From the NCBI RefSeq assembly GCF_028823635.1, contig NZ_JAPEHU010000004.1, positions 124,001 through 188,000 on the forward strand: 64,000 nucleotides of DNA. The letters run 5' to 3'. This stretch comes from Demequina sp. B12. Its GTDB lineage: Bacteria; Actinomycetota; Actinomycetes; Actinomycetales; Demequinaceae. Below are positions 46,420-57,226 of this stretch, piece after piece (the stretch's first letter is position 1; each line of letters opens with the position of its first letter). A program made the translations under genes and the position numbers. The notes beneath the pieces were generated by a model. It made no database searches. It was not told where the DNA came from and saw nothing but the letters and a program-made list of their open reading frames with translations.

Positions 46420-49400
46420 GTGAACCAGCCACTGAGCAGCCTGCTGCAGCACCTGACCTTGCCGTCGATTGGTGATGGAGCGCACCTCACCGCACCCGCG
46501 TCCGCTGGCCCCGCGATTGCCGCGGCGCAAAGCGTCACCGCTGGGGACCCTGACGGCGGACCCGTGCTGATCGTGACCGCGTCCGGCGGGGACGCCGACA
46601 CCTTCGCCGCCGCCCTGAGTGCTTTCCGCGATCCGGCGCGCATCTCCGTCATGCCCGCCTGGGAGACGCTTCCCCACGAGCGCCTGAGCCCACGCTCGGA
46701 CACCGTGGCACGCCGGCTCGCCACCCTGCGCCGCCTGGTGCATCCCCAGGAGGTCCAGAAGGAAGCGGGACTGCCGCCGCTTGAGTTCGTGGTGGCTCCG
46801 ATCCGTGCGTTGTTGCAGCCACTTGTGGCGGGGCTGGCAGACCTGGAACCCGTCCACGTCGCCGTGGGGGAGGAGCGCGACCTCACCGAGTTGACGGAGG
46901 CGCTCGCGGCCGCCGCCTACACGCGGGTGGACATGGTGGAGCGGCGCGGCGAGTTCGCGGTCCGTGGCGGCATCGTGGACGTATTCGCGCCCACCGATCC
47001 GCACCCGGTGCGCATCGAGTTCTTTGGCGATGAGGTAGATGCGATCCGGTCCTTCTCCATCGCGGATCAGCGGTCCTTGGAGCCGGTAGAGCGCCTGTGG
47101 GCGCCGCCGTGCCGTGAACTCCTGCTGACGCCCACGGTGCGTGCCAAGGCGAGTGCCTTGGTGGACACGTTGCCTACTGCCGCGGACATGCTGACCCGCA
47201 TCGCGGACGGTCAGGCAGTCGAGGGCATGGAGTCCCTGATTCCGCTACTCGTGGAGCGACTGCAGCCGCTCCCGGAGGTCCTGCCGCGCCACACGCGCGT
47301 GCTGTTGGTGGAACCCGAACGACTCGCTCGTAGGGCGGAGGACTTGGCCCGCACGGCAGACGAGTTCCTGGCGGCAGCCTGGGTGTCGGCAGCGGCCGGG
47401 GCGGACAGCCCGCTGGAGCCCTCCGAAGGCTCGTTCCTGAGCCTGGACCAGTTGCGTGAATCCGCCGACGAGCGAGGCATCACCGTCAGCACCATGGGGC
47501 CCTTCGGTGGGGCCGATGCCGCGGGCACCGCCTTGCACGACCTTGAGGGGCACCGTGGTCGCCTGCGGGAGGCACTCGACCTGCTGCGTCGTCGCCTGAA
47601 CGAGGGCTGGCATGTGGTCGTGACGGCCGCGGGAACGGGTTCCGCGCATCGGCTTGCGGAGCAGTTGGCTGATGCCGACATCCCTGCCCGCGTCCAGACC
47701 GAGTATGAGCCCATCGAGGGCGCCATCTCCGTGGTGCCGCAGATCACGGGTGCGGGATTCTTCAGCGAGGGCGACCGCGTTTTGGTCATGCACGAGGCGG
47801 ACCTGACGGGGCGTGCCGCGGTGGCCGCGGGGCCCAAGGTGAAGGTCCCCAGCCGCAGGCGCAATGCGGTGGATCCGCTGCAGCTGCGCACCGGTGACTT
47901 TGTGGTGCATGAGGCTCATGGTGTGGGTCGCTTCGTGGAACTCACCAAGCGTAATGTGCGCGGCATTGAACGTGAGTATTTGGTGATTGAGTACGCGCCG
48001 TCGAAGCGCGGTGGACCGGCGGACCGCCTTTCGGTTCCCACCGATCAGCTTGATCAGGTCACCAAGTATGTGGGCGGTGAAGCGCCCTCCGTCAACAAGA
48101 TGGGTGGCTCCGACTGGGCCAAGACCAAGACGCGTGCGCGCAAGGCAGTGAAGGAGATCGCTGCCGAACTGATTCGCCTCTACAGCGCCCGCATGGCGAC
48201 CACGGGCCGCGAGTTTGCTCCGGACACCCCATGGCAGCGCGAACTGGAAGAGGCCTTCCCGTTTGTGGAGACCCCGGACCAGTTGTCCACCATTGATGAG
48301 GTCAAGGGGGACATGGAGCGTTCCGTGCCCATGGACCGTCTGGTGTGCGGCGATGTGGGCTTTGGAAAGACGGAGATTGCGGTGCGGGCCGCGTTCAAAG
48401 CCATTCAGGACGGGACTCAGGTGGCGGTGCTGTGCCCCACCACGTTGTTGGTGAAACAACACGTGGACACGTTCACGGATCGTTTTGCGCAGTTCCCCGT
48501 CACCGTGAAGGCGCTGTCGCGTTTCCAGACGGATAAGGAAGCGAAAGAGATCATCGAGGGGCTGGCCGACGGTTCAGTGGACTTGGTCATTGGTACACAC
48601 AGGCTGATCACCGGCCAGGTGCGTTTCAAGAACCTGGGAATGGTCATCATTGATGAGGAACAGCGCTTTGGTGTGGAACACAAGGAGACCTTGAAGGCTC
48701 TGCGCACTGATGTCGATGTGTTGGCAATGTCGGCCACACCCATCCCGCGCACCTTGGAGATGGCGGTGACGGGCATCCGTGAGATGTCGACGCTGGCGAC
48801 GCCGCCGGAGGAGCGTCACCCCATCCTCACCTATGTGGGACCGCATGAGAACCCGCAGGTGGCGGCCGCGATCAGGCGTGAACTGTTGCGCGACGGCCAG
48901 GTGTTCTACATCCACAACTCGGTGAAGACCATCACGTCTGCCGCGAAACGTCTCAGCGAACTCGTTCCGGAGGCACGCATTGCCGTGGCTCACGGTCAGA
49001 TGAGCGAAAAGCAACTCGAACAGGTAATTGTCGACTACTACGACAAGCGCTACGACGTCCTGGTGTGCACCACGATCGTGGAGACAGGCCTGGACATCTC
49101 CAACGCGAACACGCTTGTCGTGGAGCGGGCCGACAAGTTCGGGCTGAGCCAACTCCACCAGCTGCGCGGACGTGTGGGCCGTGGCCGCGAACGTGCGTAC
49201 GCCTACTTCCTGTACCCGCCGGACCGCACCCTCACGGAGACGGCTCACGACCGTTTGCAGACCATCGCCGCGAACACTGACTTGGGTGCGGGCATGGCAG
49301 TCGCGATGAAGGACCTAGAGATCCGCGGCGCCGGAAACCTGTTGGGCGCCGAACAGTCCGGCCACATTGAGGGCGTGGGCTTCGACTTGTACATCCGCAT

Positions 49401-49914
49401 GGTGGGAGAGGCGGTGGCGTCGTTCCGTGGCGAGGGTGAGGAGGAACGCGCCCCCATGACGATCGACCTGCCCATCGACGCCCACATCCCAGAGGCGTAC
49501 ATCGAGCACGAACGTTTGCGCCTGGAGGCGTACCGAAAGATTGCCGATGCCGCCGACACCTCCGCTCTTGAGGCGGTGCGTGAGGAACTTCAGGACCGGT
49601 ACGGCAATCTGCCGGAGCCTGTCGAGAACCTGTTCGAAGTGGCGAAGCTGCGCACCGAGGTCCGCGAGACCGGTGTCCAGGACATCGTGGCGCAGGGGAA
49701 GTTCGTCCGCTTCAGTCCACTCGAACTGCCCGACTCCGCGGCGATGCGGATGACCCGGATTTACCCGGGAACGCTCATCAAGCCTGCAGTCCGCCAGATC
49801 TTGGTCCCGGCCCCGATGACGGCTCGAGTGGGCGGCAAACCTGTCGAAGGGCTCGAGGTTTTGGCGTGGGTGAGGCAAGTCATTTCGGCCACGCAGGGAG
49901 CGCAAGTAGGATGA
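46420..49914 (+). CDS. mfd: Transcription-repair coupling factor
   Basis: Removes stalled RNA polymerase and recruits UvrA. 1164 residues from GTG 46420 (GGAGAAGC before it); ATG 46375 is an alternative, but it overlaps a likely -10 TAGGAT. UvrB-like N-terminus (VMPAWETLPHERLSPRSDTVARR), polymerase-interacting domain (LRTGDFVVHEAHGVGRFVEL), RecG-like motor (LVCGDVGFGKTEIAVRAAF Walker A, VIIDEEQRFG box, SATPIPRTLEMA) and a C-terminal UvrA-binding control domain. Overlaps the next gene by ATGA. Confidence 0.96.
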   Translation: MNQPLSSLLQHLTLPSIGDGAHLTAPASAGPAIAAAQSVTAGDPDGGPVLIVTASGGDADTFAAALSAFRDPARISVMPAWETLPHERLSPRSDTVARRLATLRRLVHPQEVQKEAGLPPLEFVVAPIRALLQPLVAGLADLEPVHVAVGEERDLTELTEALAAAAYTRVDMVERRGEFAVRGGIVDVFAPTDPHPVRIEFFGDEVDAIRSFSIADQRSLEPVERLWAPPCRELLLTPTVRAKASALVDTLPTAADMLTRIADGQAVEGMESLIPLLVERLQPLPEVLPRHTRVLLVEPERLARRAEDLARTADEFLAAAWVSAAAGADSPLEPSEGSFLSLDQLRESADERGITVSTMGPFGGADAAGTALHDLEGHRGRLREALDLLRRRLNEGWHVVVTAAGTGSAHRLAEQLADADIPARVQTEYEPIEGAISVVPQITGAGFFSEGDRVLVMHEADLTGRAAVAAGPKVKVPSRRRNAVDPLQLRTGDFVVHEAHGVGRFVELTKRNVRGIEREYLVIEYAPSKRGGPADRLSVPTDQLDQVTKYVGGEAPSVNKMGGSDWAKTKTRARKAVKEIAAELIRLYSARMATTGREFAPDTPWQRELEEAFPFVETPDQLSTIDEVKGDMERSVPMDRLVCGDVGFGKTEIAVRAAFKAIQDGTQVAVLCPTTLLVKQHVDTFTDRFAQFPVTVKALSRFQTDKEAKEIIEGLADGSVDLVIGTHRLITGQVRFKNLGMVIIDEEQRFGVEHKETLKALRTDVDVLAMSATPIPRTLEMAVTGIREMSTLATPPEERHPILTYVGPHENPQVAAAIRRELLRDGQVFYIHNSVKTITSAAKRLSELVPEARIAVAHGQMSEKQLEQVIVDYYDKRYDVLVCTTIVETGLDISNANTLVVERADKFGLSQLHQLRGRVGRGRERAYAYFLYPPDRTLTETAHDRLQTIAANTDLGAGMAVAMKDLEIRGAGNLLGAEQSGHIEGVGFDLYIRMVGEAVASFRGEGEEERAPMTIDLPIDAHIPEAYIEHERLRLEAYRKIADAADTSALEAVREELQDRYGNLPEPVENLFEVAKLRTEVRETGVQDIVAQGKFVRFSPLELPDSAAMRMTRIYPGTLIKPAVRQILVPAPMTARVGGKPVEGLEVLAWVRQVISATQGAQVG

Positions 49915-50543
49915 CCACCATGACGACCCCCCGACGCCGACGTTCCCTAGCCGGTGCCCTTGCGGCCACGGCGATCGTGCTCACCGGATGTGCCGTTCCT
50001 GGTCAGGAAGGTTCGCCTGCGAGCGCCGTCGAGATTGACGACACTGTCATCACCAACGACCGCGTTGCGGACCTCTACCAGGCGTGGACCACGGAGGGTC
50101 ACGTGTCGATTGACCGTCGCGCTGTCATCACTCTCGAGGTGTTGCGAGAGCCGATGCTGGAGCAGATTGCGGACCTGGGTCTGACGTACAGCCGAGAGGA
50201 CCTGTATAACCTCGCCTCCGCGCTGAAGGTGTCCGAGGGTGTGGAGGGCGAGCCCAGCGAAGAGCTCGTGGATGGCTTGGAAGCCGCCTACCTGCTGAGC
50301 GCCTTCGCGATCCTGGACACCACGGGCGAAGCGATCGCAGACATGTCGAACCACATCGCCACGGAAGCCGTGACGTCCAACCGCACCGGTGAATGGGACG
50401 AGGTCGCATTCGCGGAATCGCTCGCACTGGTCGCCCCCACCGCCTTGAACAAGGCCCAAGCAGGCGAAGCGACCTGGATGACGGAGTTCTCCGGCGCCAA
50501 CGGATTCGTGGACGCAGACGAGCCCTGGATCGCCGGTGAGTGA
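49911..50543 (+). CDS. SurA-N-like lipoprotein
   Basis: 210 residues. Lipobox AIVLTGC (Cys about 27) after a basic start. The mature part begins VEIDDTVITNDRVADLYQAW, like the chaperone domain of SurA/PrsA, and is helical throughout; the isomerase domain is missing. It sits between mfd and mazG, the place of lpqU-type lipoproteins in mycobacteria, but is not the transglycosylase LpqU. Role probably in folding of exported proteins. Confidence 0.75.
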   Translation: MTTMTTPRRRRSLAGALAATAIVLTGCAVPGQEGSPASAVEIDDTVITNDRVADLYQAWTTEGHVSIDRRAVITLEVLREPMLEQIADLGLTYSREDLYNLASALKVSEGVEGEPSEELVDGLEAAYLLSAFAILDTTGEAIADMSNHIATEAVTSNRTGEWDEVAFAESLALVAPTALNKAQAGEATWMTEFSGANGFVDADEPWIAGE

Positions 50544-51174
50544 AGCCCTCACCCAACTGGTTGAGGTGATGGATCGCCTCCGGTCCCCGGGCGGTTGTCC
50601 CTGGGATGCGGAGCAGACTCACGAGACGCTCGTGAAGCATGCGATCGAAGAAGCGTACGAGCTTGCGGAAGCAGTCGAGGACGGCACCCGCGACGACCTG
50701 CGCGAAGAACTCGGGGACGTCCTGCTACAGGTGGTGTTCCACGCCCGTGTCGCGCAGGACCACGCCACCGATCCCTTCAGCATCGACGAGATCGCCCAGG
50801 CGGTCACCGACAAACTGATCGAACGTCACCCCCACGTGTTCGGAGACGACCCGGCCCAAACATCGGCCGAAGTCTTCGCCAACTGGGAAGACATCAAGAA
50901 GAAGACCAAAGGGCGCGAGTCTGTGATGGACGGCATCCCCGTCGCACAGCCCGCGCTCGCCCGCGCGCAGAAAGTGATCTCGCGCGCGGCCAAAGCGGGA
51001 CTGCAGGTGAACGATCCCGCCGGTGTTGGCATCGGCCATCAGCTACTGGAACTGGTGGCGCGCGCCCAAGCCGAAGGAGTGGACGCCGAGGGCGCCTTGC
51101 GTGACGCAGTACGACAGTACGAGAGCGCTGCACGCGAGGCGGAAACGGCCGCCACCGAAGGTTCACCCAACTAG
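50536..51174 (+). CDS. mazG: Nucleoside triphosphate pyrophosphohydrolase MazG
   Basis: 212 residues, GTG 50536 overlapping the lipoprotein by 8 bp. MazG motifs: RSPGGCPWDAEQTHETL, EEAYELAEAVEDGTRDDLRE (metal-binding EExxE) and EELGDVLLQVVFHAR (ExxD). Hydrolyses aberrant NTPs to NMP and PPi. One well-formed MazG fold is visible; the second is degenerate (LARAQKVISRAAKAGLQV). Confidence 0.93.
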   Translation: MSEALTQLVEVMDRLRSPGGCPWDAEQTHETLVKHAIEEAYELAEAVEDGTRDDLREELGDVLLQVVFHARVAQDHATDPFSIDEIAQAVTDKLIERHPHVFGDDPAQTSAEVFANWEDIKKKTKGRESVMDGIPVAQPALARAQKVISRAAKAGLQVNDPAGVGIGHQLLELVARAQAEGVDAEGALRDAVRQYESAAREAETAATEGSPN

Positions 51175-51243
51175 GACGTTTGTCAGGGCGCGCCCCTCCA
51201 TGAGCGCGGCTAGACTCACGAAGAGAAATCCACATACAACTGA

Positions 51244-52536
<1,293 letters not shown>

Positions 52537-52578
52537 GGCACGCTGTGTGTAGTGGTCAGCCACGCTGACCGCTACCGG

Positions 52579-52624
52579 CTCAGGGCCGCGATTCCTTCGG
52601 GAGTCGCGGCCCTGAGGCATTTTT
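52579..52624 (+). terminator. Rho-independent terminator after eno
   Basis: 13-bp perfect stem CTCAGGGCCGCGA/TCGCGGCCCTGAG with a 12-nt loop including TTCCTTCGGGAG, followed by GCATTTTT: the one canonical U-tailed terminator in the window. Confidence 0.9.
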
Positions 52625-52712
52625 GGACATATCGGACAATCGTGGTGCGAATCACACGACTCGCGGTTCCGCCCTGAGCAAACCACCCCTGACCGCGGGA
52701 GACAATGGCGAC

Positions 52713-53495
52713 GTGACTGCTCCCCGTCGACCCGGTGCTCCGCGCTCGTCAGCGCGCTCATCGTCGCGTCCGGCGAGCGATCCGCAGCGTCGCACCCGTG
52801 CCGCAGGGCCGAGCTCGCAGGCCGGCTCGTCGCGTTCGCAGGGCGGGTCACCGCGCTCACAGCGCCCCGGGGCGAGCCGTCCCGCCAACCGCGCGTCCTC
52901 AGGCACGTCTCCGTCAAAGCCCCAGGCGAGCACGGCCAAGGGCGGAAGCAAAGGCTCCGCGGGTAAGGCTTCAGCCGCGCCTCGTATCGAGGCGGCAAGC
53001 GCGCAAGGGTCCTGGGCGGCGATGCTGACATGGCGTACGGCCGTGATTGTCATTGTGGTGATTTCTGCGTTCGCGGTGGTGACACCCACGGTTCGCGCTT
53101 ACCTGGATCAGCAAGCCATGCTCAATAGTTTGCGCGCTGATGCCGCGACAGCGCAGGCGGAGGTCGACGATCTGACCGCGGAGGTCGCGCGTTGGGACGA
53201 TCCTGCCTACGTGGTGGCGCAGGCTCGCGAGCGATTGGCCTACGTGTTCCCCGGGGAGACGCCCTACCGCGTGGTCGATCCTGAAGTTGCGGCCGATCAG
53301 CAGGAAGACGCCGCGGCATCAGAGGTCGACGCCGCCGGAACTCCGCTGCAGCCTTGGTACGACACGTTGTGGGACTCGATGGTCGATGCAGGGGGAGACG
53401 ACCCTGCTGTGGAGGATGCGCCAGCCGCGGAACCCGCGACCGTGGATTCCACCGGGACGAACGAGCCGGTGACCACCGTAGACTTTGGAGGGTGA
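52713..53495 (+). CDS. FtsB/DivIC-like septum-formation initiator protein
   Basis: 260 residues from GTG 52713; frame continues to 52623 but that lies at the eno terminator. Long Ser/Arg/Gly-rich cytosolic N-terminus (to about 110), one membrane helix (TAVIVIVVISAFAVVTP), then a coiled coil (QQAMLNSLRADAATAQAEVDDL) and ARERLAYVFPGETPYRVVD, the FtsB/DivIC family ending. Acidic C-terminal tail. It belongs to the divisome bridge FtsQ-FtsB-FtsL. Between eno and DUF501, as in mycobacteria. Confidence 0.87.
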   Translation: MTAPRRPGAPRSSARSSSRPASDPQRRTRAAGPSSQAGSSRSQGGSPRSQRPGASRPANRASSGTSPSKPQASTAKGGSKGSAGKASAAPRIEAASAQGSWAAMLTWRTAVIVIVVISAFAVVTPTVRAYLDQQAMLNSLRADAATAQAEVDDLTAEVARWDDPAYVVAQARERLAYVFPGETPYRVVDPEVAADQQEDAAASEVDAAGTPLQPWYDTLWDSMVDAGGDDPAVEDAPAAEPATVDSTGTNEPVTTVDFGG

Positions 53496-54031
53496 AAACC
53501 CCTGACGTGACCGATGCCGACATCTCCGCCCTGCGCCAGCAACTGGGACGCGAACCCCGGGGAGTAGTCGCGATCGCGGCACGTTGCGTGTGTGGACGCC
53601 CCACGGTCGTGCACACGGCCCCTCGCCTTCCTGACGGCACGCCATTCCCCACGCAGTACTACTTGACGCACCCCGATGCTGTCAGCGCCGTGTCGACGTT
53701 GGAAGCCAACGGCGTCATGAAAGACATGACTGCGGCGTTGGGTGAGGATGAGGATCTGGCCGCTCAGTACCGTGCTGCGCACGAGCGCTATCTCGAAGAG
53801 CGCTACGCCATGGACGATGTGCCGGAGATCCACGGCATCTCCGCAGGAGGGATGCCCGACCGTGTGAAGTGCCTCCACGTGCTCGTGGGCCATTCCTTGG
53901 CTGCGGGACCGGGCGTGAACCCGTTGGGGGATCAGGCGTTGGCGTTGATTGCCCACCAGTGGACCCCGGAACGATGCACCTGTGACCTGGGGGACGCCCC
54001 CGCGACAAACACTGTGGAGGACAACGCATGA
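53492..54031 (+). CDS. DUF501-family protein
   Basis: 179 residues from GTG 53492 overlapping the ftsB-like stop (GTGA); the GTG at 53507 fits better with the GGAGG spacing. Features: VVAIAARCVCGRPTVVHTAP with a CxC pair, FPTQYYLTHP, VPEIHGISAGGMPDRVKCLHVLVGHSLAAGPGVNPLGD, and C-terminal CTC. Conserved Cys/His may bind metal. Function unknown; always near eno-ftsB-ppx in actinobacteria. Confidence 0.85.
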   Translation: MKTPDVTDADISALRQQLGREPRGVVAIAARCVCGRPTVVHTAPRLPDGTPFPTQYYLTHPDAVSAVSTLEANGVMKDMTAALGEDEDLAAQYRAAHERYLEERYAMDDVPEIHGISAGGMPDRVKCLHVLVGHSLAAGPGVNPLGDQALALIAHQWTPERCTCDLGDAPATNTVEDNA

Positions 54032-54984
54032 CCCGTGTGGCCGCGATCGACTGTGGAACCAACTCGATTCGTCTGCTGATTGCCGATGTCGCTGCTGACG
54101 GTCAGTCGCTGACCGACGTGGTGCGCCTCATGAAGGTGGTGCGGTTGGGTCAGGGCGTGGACCGCACGGGGCAGTTCGCTCCGGAGGCGCTTGAGCGGAC
54201 GTTGGCTGCCACCGATGAGTATGCGGCGCTGTGCCGCGCGCACGGCGTGGAAGCGATCCGGTTCGTTGCGACCTCTGCCACCAGAGACGCGTCCAATCGA
54301 GACGAGTTCATTGCGGGTGTGAAGGAACGTCTGGGCGTGGAGCCGGAGGTGGTCTCGGGTGAAGAAGAGGCCGCGCTGAGTTTCCGTGGAGCGGTCTCCG
54401 TGGTGGCCGATGACCTGGTGCCGCCGTATCTGGTCGTGGACCTGGGCGGTGGGTCCACTGAGATGGTCTTGGGTGAGCGTGGTCCTGCAGGCGCCCATTC
54501 GATGGATGTGGGGTGCGTCCGCATGACGGAGCGCCACCTGGCCGCGAACCCGCCTTCGGATGTGCAGATCGATGCTGCGGTCGCCGATGTCCAGGCTGCG
54601 CTGGATGCGGCGATCAAGGATGTTCCTGTGGCACAGACCCGTGCTCTGGTGGGCCTGGCCGGGTCTATCACGACTGTCACCGCTCAGGCCCTGGGGCTCC
54701 AGCAGTACGACCGGGACCGTATCAATGGCGCTCGCCTCACTGTCGATGAGGTGGTTGCTGCGTGCAACGCCCTGCTGCATGCGTCGCGAGAAGAACGCGA
54801 AGCGATGCCGTTTATGCACCCTGGACGCGTTGACGTCATTGGCGCGGGCGCGCTGGTGTGGCGCGAGGTGGTGCTGCGTGTTCAGGCGGAGGTGCGGGCC
54901 GCTGGTGGCGAACTTGAAGAGGCCGTGACGAGCGAGCACGACATCCTTGACGGCATCGCGTTCTCCGCGGCGGCACGTATCTAG
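54028..54984 (+). CDS. ppx: Ppx/GppA exopolyphosphatase family protein
   Basis: 318 residues; short single-module form usual in actinobacteria. Actin-like ATPase motifs: VAAIDCGTNSIRLLIADVA, FVATSATRDASNRDEF, catalytic Glu in EVVSGEEEAALSFRGAV, phosphate loop VVDLGGGSTEMVLG. Hydrolyses polyphosphate or pppGpp. Starts as ATGA inside DUF501. Confidence 0.93.
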   Translation: MTRVAAIDCGTNSIRLLIADVAADGQSLTDVVRLMKVVRLGQGVDRTGQFAPEALERTLAATDEYAALCRAHGVEAIRFVATSATRDASNRDEFIAGVKERLGVEPEVVSGEEEAALSFRGAVSVVADDLVPPYLVVDLGGGSTEMVLGERGPAGAHSMDVGCVRMTERHLAANPPSDVQIDAAVADVQAALDAAIKDVPVAQTRALVGLAGSITTVTAQALGLQQYDRDRINGARLTVDEVVAACNALLHASREEREAMPFMHPGRVDVIGAGALVWREVVLRVQAEVRAAGGELEEAVTSEHDILDGIAFSAAARI

Positions 54985-55070
54985 AACCCTCGCGGGATTG
55001 CTGTGGCCCATGCCAGTCGCCTGCGCTGCGTGAGGCGACTGGCGTGGGATACGGCACAATCGTGGGGCAT

Positions 55071-55147
55071 GCCCTCGTAGCCCAATTGGCAGAGGCAGCC
55101 GACTTAAAATCGGCCAAGTGCGGGTTCGAGTCCCGCCGGGGGCACCA
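55071..55147 (+). tRNA. tRNA with anticodon TAA (annotated Leu; class I body)
   Basis: Complete cloverleaf: acceptor GCCCTCG/CGGGGGC (one U-G), D-arm GCC/GGC with loop GG, anticodon arm GCCGA-CTTAAAA-TCGGC giving TAA, variable loop only CAAGT, T-arm GCGGG-TTCGAGT-CCCGC, discriminator A and encoded CCA. TAA reads UUA (Leu), but a bacterial tRNA-Leu needs a long variable arm, absent here; the body looks more like tRNA-Lys. The tRNA call is firm, the amino acid is not. Confidence 0.9.
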
Positions 55148-55258
55148 GTGGCGTGAGAAGCGTCACGCCCTGAGCGAATCACCCCCACGGACGATGGTTC
55201 GGGGTGGGACGTGCCTTGTATCCTGAACCGGACTCAGTTCCACCTCGAGGAGGACCAC

Positions 55259-56074
55259 ATGTCCAGCCCCGTCTTCAGTGGCGCCAACAGTGCTTTCAAG
55301 CCTGGTGCCACCATCAACCCCGACGGCTCCACCGTTTCCGCGGATGAGCTTCAGCAGCACTTCAACTCGCCAGCCGCGACCCCCATGGATGCGGGACGCA
55401 TGAGCTACGAAGGCGTGACGTCCAAGACGGCCGCCATGATCATCCTGGCGTTCATCCTTGCCGCGCCGGGCTACATGTTCTTCTCCCCCGCCGGCCTGAT
55501 CGTGTCCGCGATTGTGGGCATGGTGCTGGGCTTGGTCCTGGCGTTCAAGAAGACCACCCCGCCCGCACTCGCGATCATCTACGCAGGTGTCGAGGGTTAC
55601 TTCCTGGGCTCACTGACCTCGTATGTGGAGACCGCCTTTGATGCTCAGGGCGCGGGCCTGCAGGCGCTGTTGGCCACTGCCGTGACTTTCGGTGTGTGCC
55701 TCACGCTGTACCGTTCGGGCAAGTTGCGTTACACGCCCAAGATGCGCAAGTTCCTCCTCATTGGTGGAATCTCCTACCTGCTGTTCTCCCTGGTGAACGT
55801 AGGAATGATGGTCTTTGGCGCCACGGACTCCGCGTGGGGATTGCGCTCGGAGTACGAGATCATGGGCCTTCCGTTGGGCGTGTTGATTGGCGCGTTCGCG
55901 GTCATCCTGGCGTGTGTCTCGCTGATCTCCGACTTTGACTTCATTGAGAATGGTGTCAAGCGTGGCCTTCCCGCCAAGTACGAGTGGACGGCAGCGTTCG
56001 GACTTGTGGTGACCCTGGTGTGGATGTACACCGAGTTCTTGCGCATCATCGCTTTGCTTCAAGGCCGCGACTAG
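55259..56074 (+). CDS. Bax inhibitor-1/YccA family membrane protein
   Basis: 271 residues from ATG 55259 with GAGGAGG upstream. After a soluble N-terminus, seven membrane segments (AAMIILAFILAAPGYMFF, LIVSAIVGMVLGLVLAF, YLLFSLVNVGMMVFG, LPLGVLIGAFAVILACVSLI, AAFGLVVTLVWMYTEFLRI). SDFDFIENGVKRGLPAKYEW is the conserved acidic (pH/Ca2+-sensing) segment. Role in bacteria unclear. Confidence 0.92.
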   Translation: MSSPVFSGANSAFKPGATINPDGSTVSADELQQHFNSPAATPMDAGRMSYEGVTSKTAAMIILAFILAAPGYMFFSPAGLIVSAIVGMVLGLVLAFKKTTPPALAIIYAGVEGYFLGSLTSYVETAFDAQGAGLQALLATAVTFGVCLTLYRSGKLRYTPKMRKFLLIGGISYLLFSLVNVGMMVFGATDSAWGLRSEYEIMGLPLGVLIGAFAVILACVSLISDFDFIENGVKRGLPAKYEWTAAFGLVVTLVWMYTEFLRIIALLQGRD

Positions 56075-56097
56075 TCTCTGCGCGAGTCCTGCCTGTG

Positions 56098-56133
56098 GAT
56101 GAGCCCCACGACCTTTGGGTCGTGGGGCTCATC
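56098..56133 (+). terminator. Strong hairpin terminator after the Bax-inhibitor-like gene
   Basis: 16-bp perfect stem GATGAGCCCCACGACC/GGTCGTGGGGCTCATC closed by TTTG, followed by TCGTTGT. The next 90 bp carry a GCATCGGCCC motif and no gene. Confidence 0.85.
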
Positions 56134-56225
56134 TCGTTGTAGCGTGGCCTCGGCGTCGCATCGGCCCTTGTCTCCGGAGCTACCGGCACGCCACGTCCGT
56201 TGTTGTCTAGCACCGTGAGGCACCG

Positions 56226-57215
56226 ATGCCGCTGTTTGACCTTCCGCTTCCCTCGCTGGAGTCCTACCGTCCCGCGGTACACGAGCCGCAGTTCTTTGAC
56301 GAGTTCTGGTCTTCGACGCTTGCGCAGGCACGTGAACACGACGGAGAGTTGATGTTGGCGGACGCTGGGTGGGACTTGGCCCAGGTGAGCATCCGCGATG
56401 TGATTTTCCCGGGCTTTGGTGGTCACCCCATTCGTGGGTGGTACGTCAGGCCACGGGGCGTGCAACAGGCGTTGCCGTGCATCGTGGAGGTGTCGGGCTA
56501 CGGAGGTGGACGCGGACACGCCCTGGAACGCACCTTCTGGGCCACTGCCGGCTATGCGCACTTCTTCATGGACACGCGCGGCCAGGGGCACGGCTGGGGC
56601 AATGGGGGAGACACGCCCGATCCGGTGGGATCAGGGGCGAGCGCATCCGGGTTCATGACCCGTGGCATTGAGGACCCTTCCGACTACTACTACCGCCGAG
56701 TCTTCACCGATGCGGTGCGCGCCGTCGATGCAGCGCGGTCGCTTCCTGGCGTCGACGAGTCTGCCGTGTTCTTCTCCGGCGCCTCGCAAGGCGGCGGTAT
56801 CGCGTTGGCGGTTGCCGGGCTTGCGGAGGGCCTTGCTGGCGTCATGGCCGATGTCCCATTCTTGTGCCACTTTGAGCGCGCCGTCGATATCACTGACGAG
56901 TTCCCCTACGGAGAGATCGTGAAGTACCTGGCGGTGCGGCGCGGGGACCGCACGCGAGTGTTCGAGACTCTCAGCTACTTTGACGGTGTCAACCACGCCA
57001 AGCGCGCCACGGCTCCGCTACTGGCGTCAGTGGCATTGCGTGATCCGGTATGCCCACCGTCCACGGGATACGCGGCATTCAACTGGTACGGAGACCGTGC
57101 CGCGCACACGCCTGCCAAGCACATGCAGGTGTGGCACGACAACACGCATGAAGGAGGAGCGGTTCACCAACTCGCGCAGCAGCTCCAGTTTGTGCGGAGC
57201 ATCGCACAGCAGTAA
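56226..57215 (+). CDS. Carbohydrate esterase family 7 (acetylxylan esterase / cephalosporin C deacetylase)
   Basis: 329 residues, alpha/beta hydrolase. CE7 features: LPSLESYRPAV at the start, the RGQ motif in MDTRGQGHGWGN, catalytic Ser in FSGASQGGGIALAVAGL, catalytic Asp in SVALRDPVCPPSTGYAAFN, and His in WHDNTHEGG. Removes acetyl groups from short xylo-oligosaccharides. No signal peptide: acts in the cytosol on imported sugars. Confidence 0.92.
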   Translation: MPLFDLPLPSLESYRPAVHEPQFFDEFWSSTLAQAREHDGELMLADAGWDLAQVSIRDVIFPGFGGHPIRGWYVRPRGVQQALPCIVEVSGYGGGRGHALERTFWATAGYAHFFMDTRGQGHGWGNGGDTPDPVGSGASASGFMTRGIEDPSDYYYRRVFTDAVRAVDAARSLPGVDESAVFFSGASQGGGIALAVAGLAEGLAGVMADVPFLCHFERAVDITDEFPYGEIVKYLAVRRGDRTRVFETLSYFDGVNHAKRATAPLLASVALRDPVCPPSTGYAAFNWYGDRAAHTPAKHMQVWHDNTHEGGAVHQLAQQLQFVRSIAQQ

Positions 57216-57226
57216 CCGGTGCGCGG

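Noticed and set aside
46318-47004. N-terminal extension of the SAH hydrolase homologue
   Set aside because: Lies antisense to mfd and has no homology to the family; ATG 46317 gives a normal length.
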